64,000 nt of DNA from assembly GCA_029233925.1 (NCBI GenBank), contig JARGOX010000011.1:124001-188000 (forward strand), in the 5' to 3' direction. Position 1 is the stretch's first letter. Each line of letters begins with the position of its first letter. The translations under genes and the position numbers were made by a program. Under the pieces are notes generated by a model. That model ran no database searches. It was given only the letters and a program-made list of their open reading frames with translations, and was not told where the DNA came from. Shown piece by piece: positions 54,530-63,396 of this stretch. This DNA comes from Rhizobiaceae bacterium (lineage in GTDB: Bacteria > Pseudomonadota > Alphaproteobacteria > Rhizobiales > Rhizobiaceae).

Positions 54530-55404
54530 GCGGGCACCTCGACCTCATGATCAATCATCGGATCCAGAAAGGCTTCACTGTTTTCGGGAATATCGGGAAT
54601 GCCGCCACCGGTTATACGCGGGACAGCCGCCATCAACGCCTTTGTATAGGGATGACGGGGTTGGCCGAAAAGTGCGTCGGTGGGCCCGTGTTCGACAATG
54701 CGGCCCTTGTAAATCACATAGACGCGGTCGGCAAATTCGCGGACGACCCCCAGATTGTGCGAGATGAACAGAACCGATGTGCCTTTGCGCACCACCAGAT
54801 CACGCATCAAATGAAGCGTTTGCGCCTGCACGGTCACATCAAGCGCTGTTCCCGGCTCATCTGCAATCAGCAATGAGGGCTCATTGGCCAAAGCCATGGC
54901 GATCATGACCCGCTGGTTCATGCCACCCGAGAGCTGAAACGCATAGGCCTGCAACACCCGCTCCGGCTCGGGAATGGACACATCCGTCAACAGCGAAATG
55001 GCGCGCTGCATCCCTTGCCTTTGCGTCAGGTTCCGATCCATGCGCCGCAACACCTCGTGAAACTGCACATGGATGGGAAACACCGGATTAAGCGATGAGG
55101 TGGGATCCTGAAAGATCATTGACATGCGCGTGCCGCGCAATGCCTGACGTTCACGCCGCGACAGTTTTTCAAGGTCAGCACCGTCGAAATGGATCGCCCC
55201 CGATATGCGTGCCGACTTCAGTTCCTGCAGCAGGCCCAGGATGATGCGGGCTGTGACCGATTTGCCGGATCCCGATTCGCCGACCAGCGCCACCTTCTCG
55301 CCGCGCCCGATCCGCAGGGAGATGCCATGCAGCACTTCAACCAGACCCTCATAGGTCTTGAAGCCCAGCTTCAGGTCCAGCAGTGAGAGGATCGGATCGC
55401 TCAT
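54526..55404 (-). CDS. Peptide-type ABC transporter ATPase (OppD/DppD-like)
   Basis: 292-residue ATPase from ATG 55404: Walker [11 protein letters not shown]-loop [16 protein letters not shown], signature LSGGMNQRV, Walker [15 protein letters not shown] (Gly in place of the more usual Thr after DEP), H-loop SHNLGVV, and the C-terminal [13 protein letters not shown] motif of the family. The upstream frame to 55500 overlaps the permease gene. ATGA overlap on both sides shows tight coupling. Confidence 0.93.
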   Translation of the reverse strand: MSDPILSLLDLKLGFKTYEGLVEVLHGISLRIGRGEKVALVGESGSGKSVTARIILGLLQELKSARISGAIHFDGADLEKLSRRERQALRGTRMSMIFQDPTSSLNPVFPIHVQFHEVLRRMDRNLTQRQGMQRAISLLTDVSIPEPERVLQAYAFQLSGGMNQRVMIAMALANEPSLLIADEPGTALDVTVQAQTLHLMRDLVVRKGTSVLFISHNLGVVREFADRVYVIYKGRIVEHGPTDALFGQPRHPYTKALMAAVPRITGGGIPDIPENSEAFLDPMIDHEVEVPA

Positions 55405-56234
55405 TGATCGGCCCCCAATACCTGGCGCAATGCATCGCCCAGAAGATTGAAACCGAAGACGGCAATCAGGATGGCCAGCGACGGGAAAACCGTCAGCCAC
55501 CAGGAATCCGGCAGATAATTGCCGCCTTCAGCCACCATGGAACCAAGATCCGGTGTCGGCGCCTGTACGCCCAGGCCCAGGAACGAAAGGGAAGAGGCAA
55601 TCAGGATGACAAAGCCCAGATCAAGGGTCATTTTCGTGACAATGGAGGGAACGCAATTGGGCAGGATTTCACGGAACATGATGTGCAACCGCGAGGCGCC
55701 GATGATCTCGGCGGCAAGAACATAGCCTTCCTGCGATTCCGAACGAGTAACATTATAGGCCAGCCGCGCATACCAGGGCCACCACATGGTGGTCACGGCC
55801 AGCATACCGTTCGTCAGCGTCGGCTCCAGAACCCCCATGACGGACATGGCCAGAACCAGCGGCGGGATGGACAGGAACACATCGGTCAATCGCATGAGAA
55901 CAAAATCGACCCAGCCGCCAAGATAACCGGCTGCCAGTCCGACCGTAACGCCGATCGGCACGGCAATGGCCAGCACGACGACACCCAGCATCAGCGAAAT
56001 GCGGTAGGCATAGAGAATGCGCGAGAACAGGTCCCGCCCGACCAGATCAGTGCCAAAAATATTGGGCCAATGGGGTGGCTGATTAAAATTGGAGAAATCC
56101 ACCACTGCGCCGCGATGGGAAGGAAATGGCGCAATAAAATCAGCAAATATCGCTGAAAAGACAACTGTTCCCACCAACAGAAGGCCGATGACGGAAAGCG
56201 GATTGGACAGAAGGATCGACAATGTTCGTCTCAT
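55401..56234 (-). CDS. Peptide-type ABC permease (OppC/DppC-like)
   Basis: 277-residue inner-membrane permease with about six segments. It has the N-terminal cytoplasmic GTDLVGRDLFSRILYAYR region, a DVFLSIPPLVLAM segment and the EAA-type loop EIIGASRLHIMFREILPN, which contacts the ATPase. Overlaps the OppD gene and the OppB gene by four bases each. Confidence 0.92.
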   Translation of the reverse strand: MRRTLSILLSNPLSVIGLLLVGTVVFSAIFADFIAPFPSHRGAVVDFSNFNQPPHWPNIFGTDLVGRDLFSRILYAYRISLMLGVVVLAIAVPIGVTVGLAAGYLGGWVDFVLMRLTDVFLSIPPLVLAMSVMGVLEPTLTNGMLAVTTMWWPWYARLAYNVTRSESQEGYVLAAEIIGASRLHIMFREILPNCVPSIVTKMTLDLGFVILIASSLSFLGLGVQAPTPDLGSMVAEGGNYLPDSWWLTVFPSLAILIAVFGFNLLGDALRQVLGADQ

Positions 56235-57262
56235 GGCCGGCTCCGTTCTGCATAGCGGATTCGCGGGTTGATGAAGGCGATCAGCAGGTCCACAATAATA
56301 TTGACGATCAGAAAGGTCGCAGAGATGACCAGCACAGTGCCGACAATGGCGTTGAGATCCTTGCGCAGGATTACCTGAACTCCGTAGCGCGACAGACCGG
56401 GCCAGGCATAAACAGCTTCGACCAGAAAGGCGTTTCCGAGCATTGCGGCGAAATCCAGTCCGATAATGGTAAGAGAGGGTATCAGCGAGGGCCGAAAGGC
56501 ATAGCGCCGCGCAATGCGTTGCTCGGGGAAGCCATAGGACCGGGCCATTTCGATATAGGGCTTGTCATAGGTCTCGATCATATTGGCGCGCGTCAGTCTG
56601 GCTGCCTGGCCAATTCCCGAAAGCGAAAGCGCAAAGGCCGGCAGGACAATGTGATGAGCAGCATCGGCAAATGCCCGCAGGTCACCCGCCAGCAAACAGT
56701 CAAAAAGCAGAAAGCCGGAAATCCGAGGCGGTACGGTCAGCGTGTCTGAAATCTGCCCGGCAATGGGAAATATCGGCAGAAAAAATGCGAAAAGCAGCAT
56801 CAGGATCACAGCCCAGACAAAGCTCGGTGCAGACACCCCAAGCAGCGACAGGACCCTGATGACATTGTCTGCCGCCTTGCCGCGATGGCGGGCCGACAGG
56901 ATACCAAGGGGAATGCCAAATCCGATCATGAAGAGACCGGCGACAAACACCAGTTCGAGGGTTGCCGGCAGAAACTGGGCAATATCGGTCATGACCGGAC
57001 GGTTTGTATAGAGCGAGATGCCCAGGTCGCCCCGGGCGAAATCACTAACAAAATTGGCGTATTGGACAATGATTGATTCATCGAGATGCAGCTTGTCACG
57101 CAGTTGCATCACCTGTTCGGTCGTCGCATTTGGTCCCAGCGCAATGCGGGCTGGATCCCCTGGAATGATCCTGGCAATGGCAAAAATCAGCATCGATACA
57201 CCAATCAACACAATGACCGAGATCGAAAGCCGCTTCGCAAGAAGCTGGACAACGGGTGACAT
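56231..57262 (-). CDS. Peptide-type ABC permease (OppB/DppB-like)
   Basis: 343-residue inner-membrane permease from ATG 57262 with about six segments. Typical parts are LAKRLSISVIVLIGVSMLIF at the N-terminus, the RIIPGDPARIALG start of the periplasmic loop, and the EAA-type loop YIEMARSYGFPEQRIARRYA; the C-terminus ends before OppC with four overlapping bases. The upstream in-frame extension to 57343 runs through a hairpin and is not used. Confidence 0.92.
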   Translation of the reverse strand: MSPVVQLLAKRLSISVIVLIGVSMLIFAIARIIPGDPARIALGPNATTEQVMQLRDKLHLDESIIVQYANFVSDFARGDLGISLYTNRPVMTDIAQFLPATLELVFVAGLFMIGFGIPLGILSARHRGKAADNVIRVLSLLGVSAPSFVWAVILMLLFAFFLPIFPIAGQISDTLTVPPRISGFLLFDCLLAGDLRAFADAAHHIVLPAFALSLSGIGQAARLTRANMIETYDKPYIEMARSYGFPEQRIARRYAFRPSLIPSLTIIGLDFAAMLGNAFLVEAVYAWPGLSRYGVQVILRKDLNAIVGTVLVISATFLIVNIIVDLLIAFINPRIRYAERSRP

Positions 57263-57313
57263 CACAGGTTTTGCAATTCTGGTTCGAGAGCGTGGCGTGA
57301 TGATGAAATGTCC

Positions 57314-57342
57314 TGCGGGCCGGCCATCAAAGCCGGCCCGCA
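57314..57342 (-). promoter_or_regulatory. Perfect hairpin between the binding-protein gene and the permease gene
   Basis: TGCGGGCCGGC (57314-57324) and GCCGGCCCGCA (57332-57342) form an 11-bp GC-rich stem with loop CATCAAA. It starts nine bases after the binding-protein stop codon (57351) and ends about 50 bases before the OppB start. There is no U-tract on the minus strand, so it is more likely a transcript-stabilising or partial-termination element that gives more binding protein than permease. Confidence 0.65.
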
Positions 57343-57350
57343 AGGCAATA

Positions 57351-58955
57351 TTACTTGCCGTCCTGCATTTCCATCAGGCGGAAAGAGAACCCCATACCGT
57401 CGAGGCCGAAGGCTTTTGACGGATCGGACAGTGCCGGAACCTTGACCCTGTCGCTGGCGGCAAACACCGACTGCCGGTCAAAACCGTATATGGTTGGCGC
57501 GATGTCCATCAGCCTGTCGTTGAGTGCCTTGTAGGCCGTTTCACGGGCTGCCAGATCGGTATTGTCGCGGCCTTGCTCCAGCAGATCATCGACATCCGCA
57601 TCTTTCAGATATTCAGGAGACTGCCAGGTGCCTGCCAGTTTGGAATTATACATCCCATAGAGCAAGGTATCGGGATCACCGGTCACCGCATTGACAAAGA
57701 GCTGCGAAATATGCGGCGTGTTTTCAGGTTTTGAAACCTGCTCGGCAAACAATGCCCATGGCATTTTCTTGATTTCGGATTTGATCCCCAGCTCTGCAAA
57801 ATTGGCTTGCATGAGCAGTGCGAAACGCTCTTCCAGGGGCACTTCGGCAATCCATGAAATCTCGATATTGATGTCATCGGCCTCGTAGCGGCAGGCATCC
57901 AGGTGCTTCTTGGCCGCATCCATGTCACGTTTCAGCGCATCCATTGGCGGATTTGCACCCAACATGCCCACGGGAATGGCACCGGTGGCAGCGCTGCCCT
58001 GCGACACATCATCGGTGACCGCGATCATCTTGATGGCTGAACCATAATCAAAGGCATTGGTCAGAGCCAGACGACACTCCACATCATCCAGCGGTGCCTT
58101 TGTTGTATTCATCTTGACATAAAAGCCACCGGTGCCGGATTCAGTGAGCAATTGCGCACCATCCTTCGACAGGGCTTTCAACACTTCCGGCGGCAGCCAC
58201 TGGGAGGAAATATCATGTTCGCCCTGCGCGATCAGGGTGCGAACGGTTGCCGGCTCCAGACCGTAGCGCAGGCGCGCCGTATCAGGTGCAACTCCCGGAA
58301 CACCCAGGAAATAATCGGCATTCTTGGCCATGACCGTTTCCTGCTGCGGATTGTGGGCGGTCACCTTGTAGGCCCCCGATCCGGCGCCATTGGCTGAGAG
58401 GTAAGCCTGCCCCCAATCACCCATATCGCCTTCGCCCTCACCCAGGTTTTCCATGACGAGTTGCTTGTCGACAATCGGCAAACGCAACATGGAGGAAACA
58501 AATGGTGCATAGGCTTCTTTCAGAACGAAAGACACAGTGTGTTCGTCCACCGCTTCGACACTTTCGACATTGGCGAAGAGGTAGGAAAGCCCCGCGCCAA
58601 GCGCCTGCATGCGCTGCAGGGAAAAGACCACATCGTCGGCGGTCAGCGGGTTGCCACTTTGAAATTTGACATCATCGCGCAGCACAAATGTGTGTTTGTT
58701 GTCATCAGCCGACCAGCTTTTTGCCAGATGCGGCGCAAGCCCCGGAGCACCCTGTACGGGCAGAACCAGCGTGTCATAGACATTGAACATCAAAATGGAA
58801 TCGGCATAATCCGATGCCTTCGCCGGGTCGAGCTCGCCAACCGCAACCTCGTCAAGGCGCAGCACGGTTTCCGCAAAGGCAGGGCCTGCCGGAACCAGTG
58901 CCATTGTGCTGACACCGATCAGTGCCGCTGCCATTCTTTTTGCAATAGTATTCAT
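57351..58955 (-). CDS. Peptide-type ABC transporter substrate-binding protein (SBP_bac_5)
   Basis: 534-residue periplasmic binding protein. Signal peptide ends at AGPAFA, then a family-5 domain: LRLDEVAVGELDPAKASDYAD, VYDTLVLPVQG, SWSADDNKHTFVLRDDVKFQSGNPLTADDVVFSLQRM (family core), and C-terminal APTIYGFDRQSVFAA. Members bind peptides, glutathione, nickel or other solutes; the ligand here is unknown. It is first in the transporter part of the operon, 47 bases after the regulator gene. Confidence 0.9.
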   Translation of the reverse strand: MNTIAKRMAAALIGVSTMALVPAGPAFAETVLRLDEVAVGELDPAKASDYADSILMFNVYDTLVLPVQGAPGLAPHLAKSWSADDNKHTFVLRDDVKFQSGNPLTADDVVFSLQRMQALGAGLSYLFANVESVEAVDEHTVSFVLKEAYAPFVSSMLRLPIVDKQLVMENLGEGEGDMGDWGQAYLSANGAGSGAYKVTAHNPQQETVMAKNADYFLGVPGVAPDTARLRYGLEPATVRTLIAQGEHDISSQWLPPEVLKALSKDGAQLLTESGTGGFYVKMNTTKAPLDDVECRLALTNAFDYGSAIKMIAVTDDVSQGSAATGAIPVGMLGANPPMDALKRDMDAAKKHLDACRYEADDINIEISWIAEVPLEERFALLMQANFAELGIKSEIKKMPWALFAEQVSKPENTPHISQLFVNAVTGDPDTLLYGMYNSKLAGTWQSPEYLKDADVDDLLEQGRDNTDLAARETAYKALNDRLMDIAPTIYGFDRQSVFAASDRVKVPALSDPSKAFGLDGMGFSFRLMEMQDGK

Positions 58956-59002
58956 GTTCAGTTCTCCATCTGGATTTGTGTTGGGTTGATTGCCTGAAAC
59001 GC

Positions 59003-59641
59003 TCAGGACACGTCCTTCTTGTTATTTTTTTGAAAAGCTTCGCTCGGTTCCTCGCAGAACACGTCCATGGTCCCGGTCCACAGAATTTTTGCCGGCTTGT
59101 CCGTATGGTTCCAGGAGGAATGCACTTTGGTCGAGGGAAAATGGACGCTGTCACCAACCCCCAGTATTGTTCTCTTTCTGGCCACCTCAATGGTGATGCT
59201 GCCCTCCAGCACAAACATCATTTCCTCACCCTCATGGGCAATCGGTTCACTGCGATGCCCCGGCGGCTCATGGATGATGACGCTGCGCATGACATGTCCC
59301 GGGAATGCGGAGGAGATGCGCTCATAGCTCACGGAGCTTTCGCTCACTGCAAAAACAGGCCTGCCCGATTGTCCCGATTGAAAGCCTTCGGCACCCTGTG
59401 CCTTGGTTGTCAGAAAATCGCCGACATTGACGCCAAGAACCCTCGAAACCGATACGAGTGATGACAGGGATGGAATTGTGATGCCGCGCTCGATCTGCGA
59501 GATGAAACCGACCGACAGGCCTGCTTGATCTGCCACAGCCTTCAAGGTGAAACCAAGCTCCAGGCGGCGCTCACGAAGGCGGGTACCCAGCGATCCGTGG
59601 TCGTTTGATAGCCTGTCTTTTGTCCTGCCTTGTTCAGCCAA
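59003..59641 (-). CDS. XRE-cupin transcriptional regulator
   Basis: 212 residues with an N-terminal Cro/CI helix-turn-helix (about 15-75: LGTRLRERRLELGFTLKAVA, then AGLSVGFISQIERG) and a C-terminal cupin (about 110-200: PPGHRSEPIAHEGEEMMFVLEGSITIEV, with metal-binding His and Glu). Regulators of this type sense a small metabolite, often an amine or amino-acid derivative, and control the transporter-enzyme operon next to them. It starts at TTG 59641 (GGGGGCGGAA nearby) and has two identical palindromes upstream, the first one 15 bases before the start. Confidence 0.9.
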   Translation of the reverse strand: MAEQGRTKDRLSNDHGSLGTRLRERRLELGFTLKAVADQAGLSVGFISQIERGITIPSLSSLVSVSRVLGVNVGDFLTTKAQGAEGFQSGQSGRPVFAVSESSVSYERISSAFPGHVMRSVIIHEPPGHRSEPIAHEGEEMMFVLEGSITIEVARKRTILGVGDSVHFPSTKVHSSWNHTDKPAKILWTGTMDVFCEEPSEAFQKNNKKDVS

Positions 59642-59655
59642 ATTCCGCCCCCGGT

Positions 59656-59721
59656 TTTAGTATTGCTAAAACGATGCCTTTGATCTGCAGAGGAGTCAAG
59701 AGTTTTTTAGTAATGCTAAAA
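59656..59721 (-). promoter_or_regulatory. Paired operators TTTTAG-N5-CTAAAA for the XRE-cupin operon
   Basis: TTTTAG-N5-CTAAAA occurs at 59656-59672 (spacer TATTG) and at 59705-59721 (spacer TAATG), centres 49 bases apart. Both have perfect 6-bp arms. They lie directly upstream of the regulator gene, so autoregulation of the whole operon by two regulator dimers is the simplest reading. Confidence 0.75.
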
Positions 59722-59783
59722 TTTTGACCGTAATGGCGTTTTTCTATGCAATCGGACATCAAAAAAAATGCAGCAGAAAGCGC

Positions 59784-59806
59784 CCGGAATCTGATTTAAA
59801 TTCCGG
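59784..59806 (-). terminator. Weak stem-loop after glpK
   Basis: CCGGAAT (59784-59790) and ATTCCGG (59800-59806) form a perfect 7-bp stem about 65 bases past the glpK stop. On the minus strand a run of eight T follows about 14 bases later. This may end glpK transcription; the fit is only moderate. Confidence 0.35.
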
Positions 59807-59870
59807 TTTAAGCTATTATAAAACAGTGTTTTAGGTAGAAATTATAAAATCAAACCTGGTTATCCACCAC

Positions 59871-61367
59871 TCATTGCGGGCGGCTCAGCGTTCGGCTGAC
59901 GGCATCCTTCCAACCTTCAAGACTCCGGTTGCGCGCCTGTTCATCGATCTGTGGTTCAAACTGACGGTCACGCGCCCATTGACGGGAAAATGTTTCCATA
60001 TCCGGCCATTCTCCCGTTCTGTGCCCGGCAAGCCAGGCCGCGCCCAACGCCGAGGTTTCAAGAACCTTTGGCCGGTCGACAGGCACACCCAGAATGTCCG
60101 CCAGGCGCTGCATCATCCAGTCGGAGGCCACCATTCCACCATCGACGCGCAGCACCGTTTCAACCGTGCTGTCCTGCCAGTCCCGGCGCTTGGCAACCAG
60201 CAGATCGTGGGTTTGATAACACACAGCTTCCAGTGCCGCTTTGGCAAATTCAGCCGGGCCGGTGTTGCGCGTCAGGCCGAACATGGCGCCGCGCGCATCA
60301 GCATCCCAATAGGGCGCACCGAGTCCGACAAAGGCAGGCACAAGATAGATATCCTGCTCGGGATCAGCCTTGGCAGCCAACGCGCCGCTCTGCGCCGCAT
60401 GTTCGATCATGTGCAGACCATCACGCAACCAGTGCACGGCAGCACCGGCAATGAAAATGGATCCTTCGAGCGCGTAAGTGGTTTCACCCTTCAGCCGGTA
60501 GGCGATGGTTGTCAGAAGCCTGTTCCTGGACTGCACCAATTCAGTGCCGGTGTTCAACACCGTAAAACAGCCCGTCCCATAGGTGGCTTTCATCATGCCC
60601 GCTTCAAAACAGGCATTGCCAATCGTAGCGGCCTGCTGGTCACCGGCAACACCCAGGATTGGAACACCGGCAAGCACATGGCCATCGGCAACAACACCAA
60701 AATCATCGGAACTGTCGCACACCTGTGGCAGCATGGAATGAGGGATATCCAGATGCCCCAGCAACTGCTCATCCCAGCAATTGTCAACGATATTATACAT
60801 CAAGGTGCGCGACGCATTGGTGGCATCGGTGACATGTCGCGTGCCGCCGCTCAACCGCCAAATCAGGAAACTGTCAATCGTGCCGAAACAAAGCCCGCCG
60901 CGTTCAGCGCGTGCCCGCAAACCCTCGACATTGTCCAACAGCCAGCGCAATTTTGTTCCGGAAAAATAAGGATCAAGCAACAGGCCGGTCTTTTGCGTGA
61001 ACAGTGGCTCCAGTCCCTCCTCCTTCATCTGCGCGCAAATGGAAGCAGTCCTTCGGTCCTGCCAGACAATGGCATTGAAAACCACCTCTCCGCTTTGCCG
61101 GTCCCACACCACCACGGTTTCACGCTGATTGGTGATGCCGATGGCTGCGATATCAGAAGCCTGCAGACCGGCATCGGACAGGGCCGCGCCGATCGACCAT
61201 TCCACGGAACTCCAGATTTCCTCGGGATCGTGTTCCACCCAGCCCGAATGCGGATAATGCTGCGCGAACTCCTTCTGGCCAATCCCCAGAACAGATTGAT
61301 CAGCCCCGAAAATGAGTGCCCGACTTGACGTCGTTCCCTGATCAATGGCCAGAATATTCTTTTTCAT
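59871..61367 (-). CDS. glpK: Glycerol kinase GlpK
   Basis: Phosphorylates glycerol with ATP to glycerol 3-phosphate in the cytoplasm. The 498-residue FGGY kinase has [79 protein letters not shown] and [13 protein letters not shown], all typical, and the full length of the family. No glpF, glpD or glpR gene is next to it. A long ORF antisense to it (59874-61328) is a shadow. Confidence 0.96.
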   Translation of the reverse strand: MKKNILAIDQGTTSSRALIFGADQSVLGIGQKEFAQHYPHSGWVEHDPEEIWSSVEWSIGAALSDAGLQASDIAAIGITNQRETVVVWDRQSGEVVFNAIVWQDRRTASICAQMKEEGLEPLFTQKTGLLLDPYFSGTKLRWLLDNVEGLRARAERGGLCFGTIDSFLIWRLSGGTRHVTDATNASRTLMYNIVDNCWDEQLLGHLDIPHSMLPQVCDSSDDFGVVADGHVLAGVPILGVAGDQQAATIGNACFEAGMMKATYGTGCFTVLNTGTELVQSRNRLLTTIAYRLKGETTYALEGSIFIAGAAVHWLRDGLHMIEHAAQSGALAAKADPEQDIYLVPAFVGLGAPYWDADARGAMFGLTRNTGPAEFAKAALEAVCYQTHDLLVAKRRDWQDSTVETVLRVDGGMVASDWMMQRLADILGVPVDRPKVLETSALGAAWLAGHRTGEWPDMETFSRQWARDRQFEPQIDEQARNRSLEGWKDAVSRTLSRPQ

Positions 61368-61954
61368 TTCGTCCTCCCGGGTATGTAATTCACCGATGGC
61401 AAAGGTGGCAGGGTTGAGCCCCTTCTATGCCATTTCGTCACCGTCCATTTGTCGCGTCAGACACCCTGTTGGCCCAAAACCAGATGCGTCCAGATCAGTG
61501 GTCATGCCCCAAATCTGATCCTGCGGCAGCCCGAAGCCACACTTGTTGCGTTGCCAGACAATGTCTGCATCCAATTTTGCCCATTATTGCGCAACAAGCC
61601 CATTCTTGCGCAATAAAATAGTCATCTTCTGTGGAATATGGAAAACCTGCGCCCTGCCGCATCTCGGCCAGCTCCCCGGGCTTCGGTGCCACCACCAATG
61701 ACAAACACCTTGAAAATACGGGGTTTACTCCTCTTGATTCCTTAGGCTCAGCGTAAGCCCTGCACTCATTTTCGAAATAATATGAAAGAAATATGAAAGT
61801 CAAATGAAGATCGATCACCCATGACCGCCGGATCATCTTGTTCATCGTGGGACAAAGAAATTTGGGCTCAAGGCTGCATAAGGTGAACGGATGGATCTGC
61901 AATGTCAGAAAATTGTTCCAGCTTGATTTGAAATTTGCCAAATCCCGATGATAC
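61368..61954. other. 587-bp intergenic region with two repeat motifs, no supported gene
   Basis: Between the divergent glpK and yedE-like genes. A 19-bp tandem duplication at 61579-61597 and 61598-61616 (17 of 19 identical) reads GCCCATT(A/C)TTGCGCAA(C/T)AA. Further right, ATGAAAG at 61782, ATGAAAG at 61793 and ATGAAGA at 61804 recur every 11 bases; on the minus strand this is CTTTCAT-N4-CTTTCAT, close to a PHO box. ORFs here (for example 61495-62154 on the minus strand) have no recognisable family, poor composition and overlap the transporter gene, so I call no gene. Confidence 0.6.
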
Positions 61955-63220
61955 ATGGACTCGCCTGGCAGAAAAACACAATGGCCTGGCAAAATGGGTA
62001 TCCTATTGAACCGAGGCGCAGCTGACTTGAACAATTCGGCACAATTTCCAGCCTCACCACCGCAAATCATCCCTCTTTGCTTTGCGGGTGCTGCAGCGGC
62101 GGGGTTGCTCGGCCTTGCATACGCCAACGGTTCAGCCAGGCTTGTTTTGGCCACTTTTATTGGACTGTTTGCGGGGATCGCCCTCTACCATGCCTCTTTT
62201 GGCTTTACCTCCGCTTGGCAACGTTTTGCCTCTGAGCGACGCGGTGCGGGGCTTCGCGCACAAATTCTGCTCATTCTGCTGACCTGCGCAATCACTTTCC
62301 CGCTGCTGGCTGCAGGTGGAATATTCGGCCAACCGGTTCACGGCTCCATTGCCCCCTTTGGCATTGCGGCCGCCTTCGGGGCCTTCCTGTTCGGCATCGG
62401 CATGCACATGGGCGGCTCCTGTGCATCGGGCACATTGTTCACAATGGGTGGCGGCAATACGCGCATGCTTGCAACGCTTGCAGGCTTTGTTGCCGGCTCG
62501 CTTGTTGCCACGGCCCATCTGGCCTTCTGGCGGTCTCTTCCCGGGTTTGCACCCCTGTCGATTGTCGAGAAATACGGCGCGGTCGGATCTTACGCCCTGA
62601 CAGCACTGCTGCTCGGCAGTCTTTTCATCTACAGTCGGCGGCGCGAAATCAGACATCATGGCGAGTTGGAACGCGACGACCGGCAATTCAACCTGATACG
62701 CGGTCCCTGGCCGAAGCTCTGGGGGTGTTACGCGCTTGTTTTCGTCAGCATTGCGACACTCCTGGTGCTTTCTCGACCCTGGGGCATCACCTCCGCCTTT
62801 GCCCTTTGGGGTGCAAAACTCGGGCGCGCCGCTGGCCTCCCCATTGACGGCTGGCAATATTGGGCAAACCGGCAGGCCTGGCTCAATCAACCTGTTTGGA
62901 TGGACAGCACTTCAGTCATGAATTTTGGCATCGTCGTCGGTGCCCTGGCAGCCGCTGCATTGGCCGGCAGGTTTTCCCCAACATTTCGCCTGACGTCGCG
63001 CGAACTGGCAATCGCCCTGATTGCCGGCATGTTGATGGGATATGGCGCCCGGCTCGCCTATGGCTGCAATATCGGCGCCTATTTAGGCGGGGTTATTTCA
63101 GGCAGCCTGCATGGCTGGGGATGGCTGCTCTTCGGATTTTTGGGTTTGAGCGTCAGCGCATCTCTTGCAAGCAGGTTGAAGGTCCGTCTCAATCGACACG
63201 CTGAGCCATCAGAATCCTGA
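61955..63220 (+). CDS. YeeE/YedE-family membrane transporter
   Basis: Inner-membrane protein of about 421 residues. About nine hydrophobic segments in two related halves; each half has the family signature, GMHMGGSCASGTLFTMGGGN in the first and YGARLAYGCNIGAYLGGVIS in the second, with the Cys used to pass thiosulfate or another sulfur or selenium anion. The N-terminal start is uncertain: ATG 61955 and ATG 61994 are possible, neither with a good ribosome-binding site. No TusA or rhodanese gene is adjacent. Confidence 0.85.
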   Translation: MDSPGRKTQWPGKMGILLNRGAADLNNSAQFPASPPQIIPLCFAGAAAAGLLGLAYANGSARLVLATFIGLFAGIALYHASFGFTSAWQRFASERRGAGLRAQILLILLTCAITFPLLAAGGIFGQPVHGSIAPFGIAAAFGAFLFGIGMHMGGSCASGTLFTMGGGNTRMLATLAGFVAGSLVATAHLAFWRSLPGFAPLSIVEKYGAVGSYALTALLLGSLFIYSRRREIRHHGELERDDRQFNLIRGPWPKLWGCYALVFVSIATLLVLSRPWGITSAFALWGAKLGRAAGLPIDGWQYWANRQAWLNQPVWMDSTSVMNFGIVVGALAAAALAGRFSPTFRLTSRELAIALIAGMLMGYGARLAYGCNIGAYLGGVISGSLHGWGWLLFGFLGLSVSASLASRLKVRLNRHAEPSES

Positions 63221-63396
63221 TTCAAGGCGCATGAGAACGCCGGAAAATTGACTGCTCTGACCAGATATCCACTCAAGTTTGGGCACAAGGCACATATTTT
63301 TTAAGCAGATTGAATTTGAACCATTATAATGGGTTCTGGTATTCTGATCCACGACCCCACTCAAAACATCGGCACAAACAACGTTAGATAATTTCC

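Noticed and set aside
59874-61328. 484-codon ORF on the plus strand
   Set aside because: Antisense to glpK, with no recognisable motif; shadow of the real gene.
61495-62154. 219-codon ORF on the minus strand
   Set aside because: Overlaps the start of the YeeE/YedE gene, lacks a ribosome-binding site and any family similarity.
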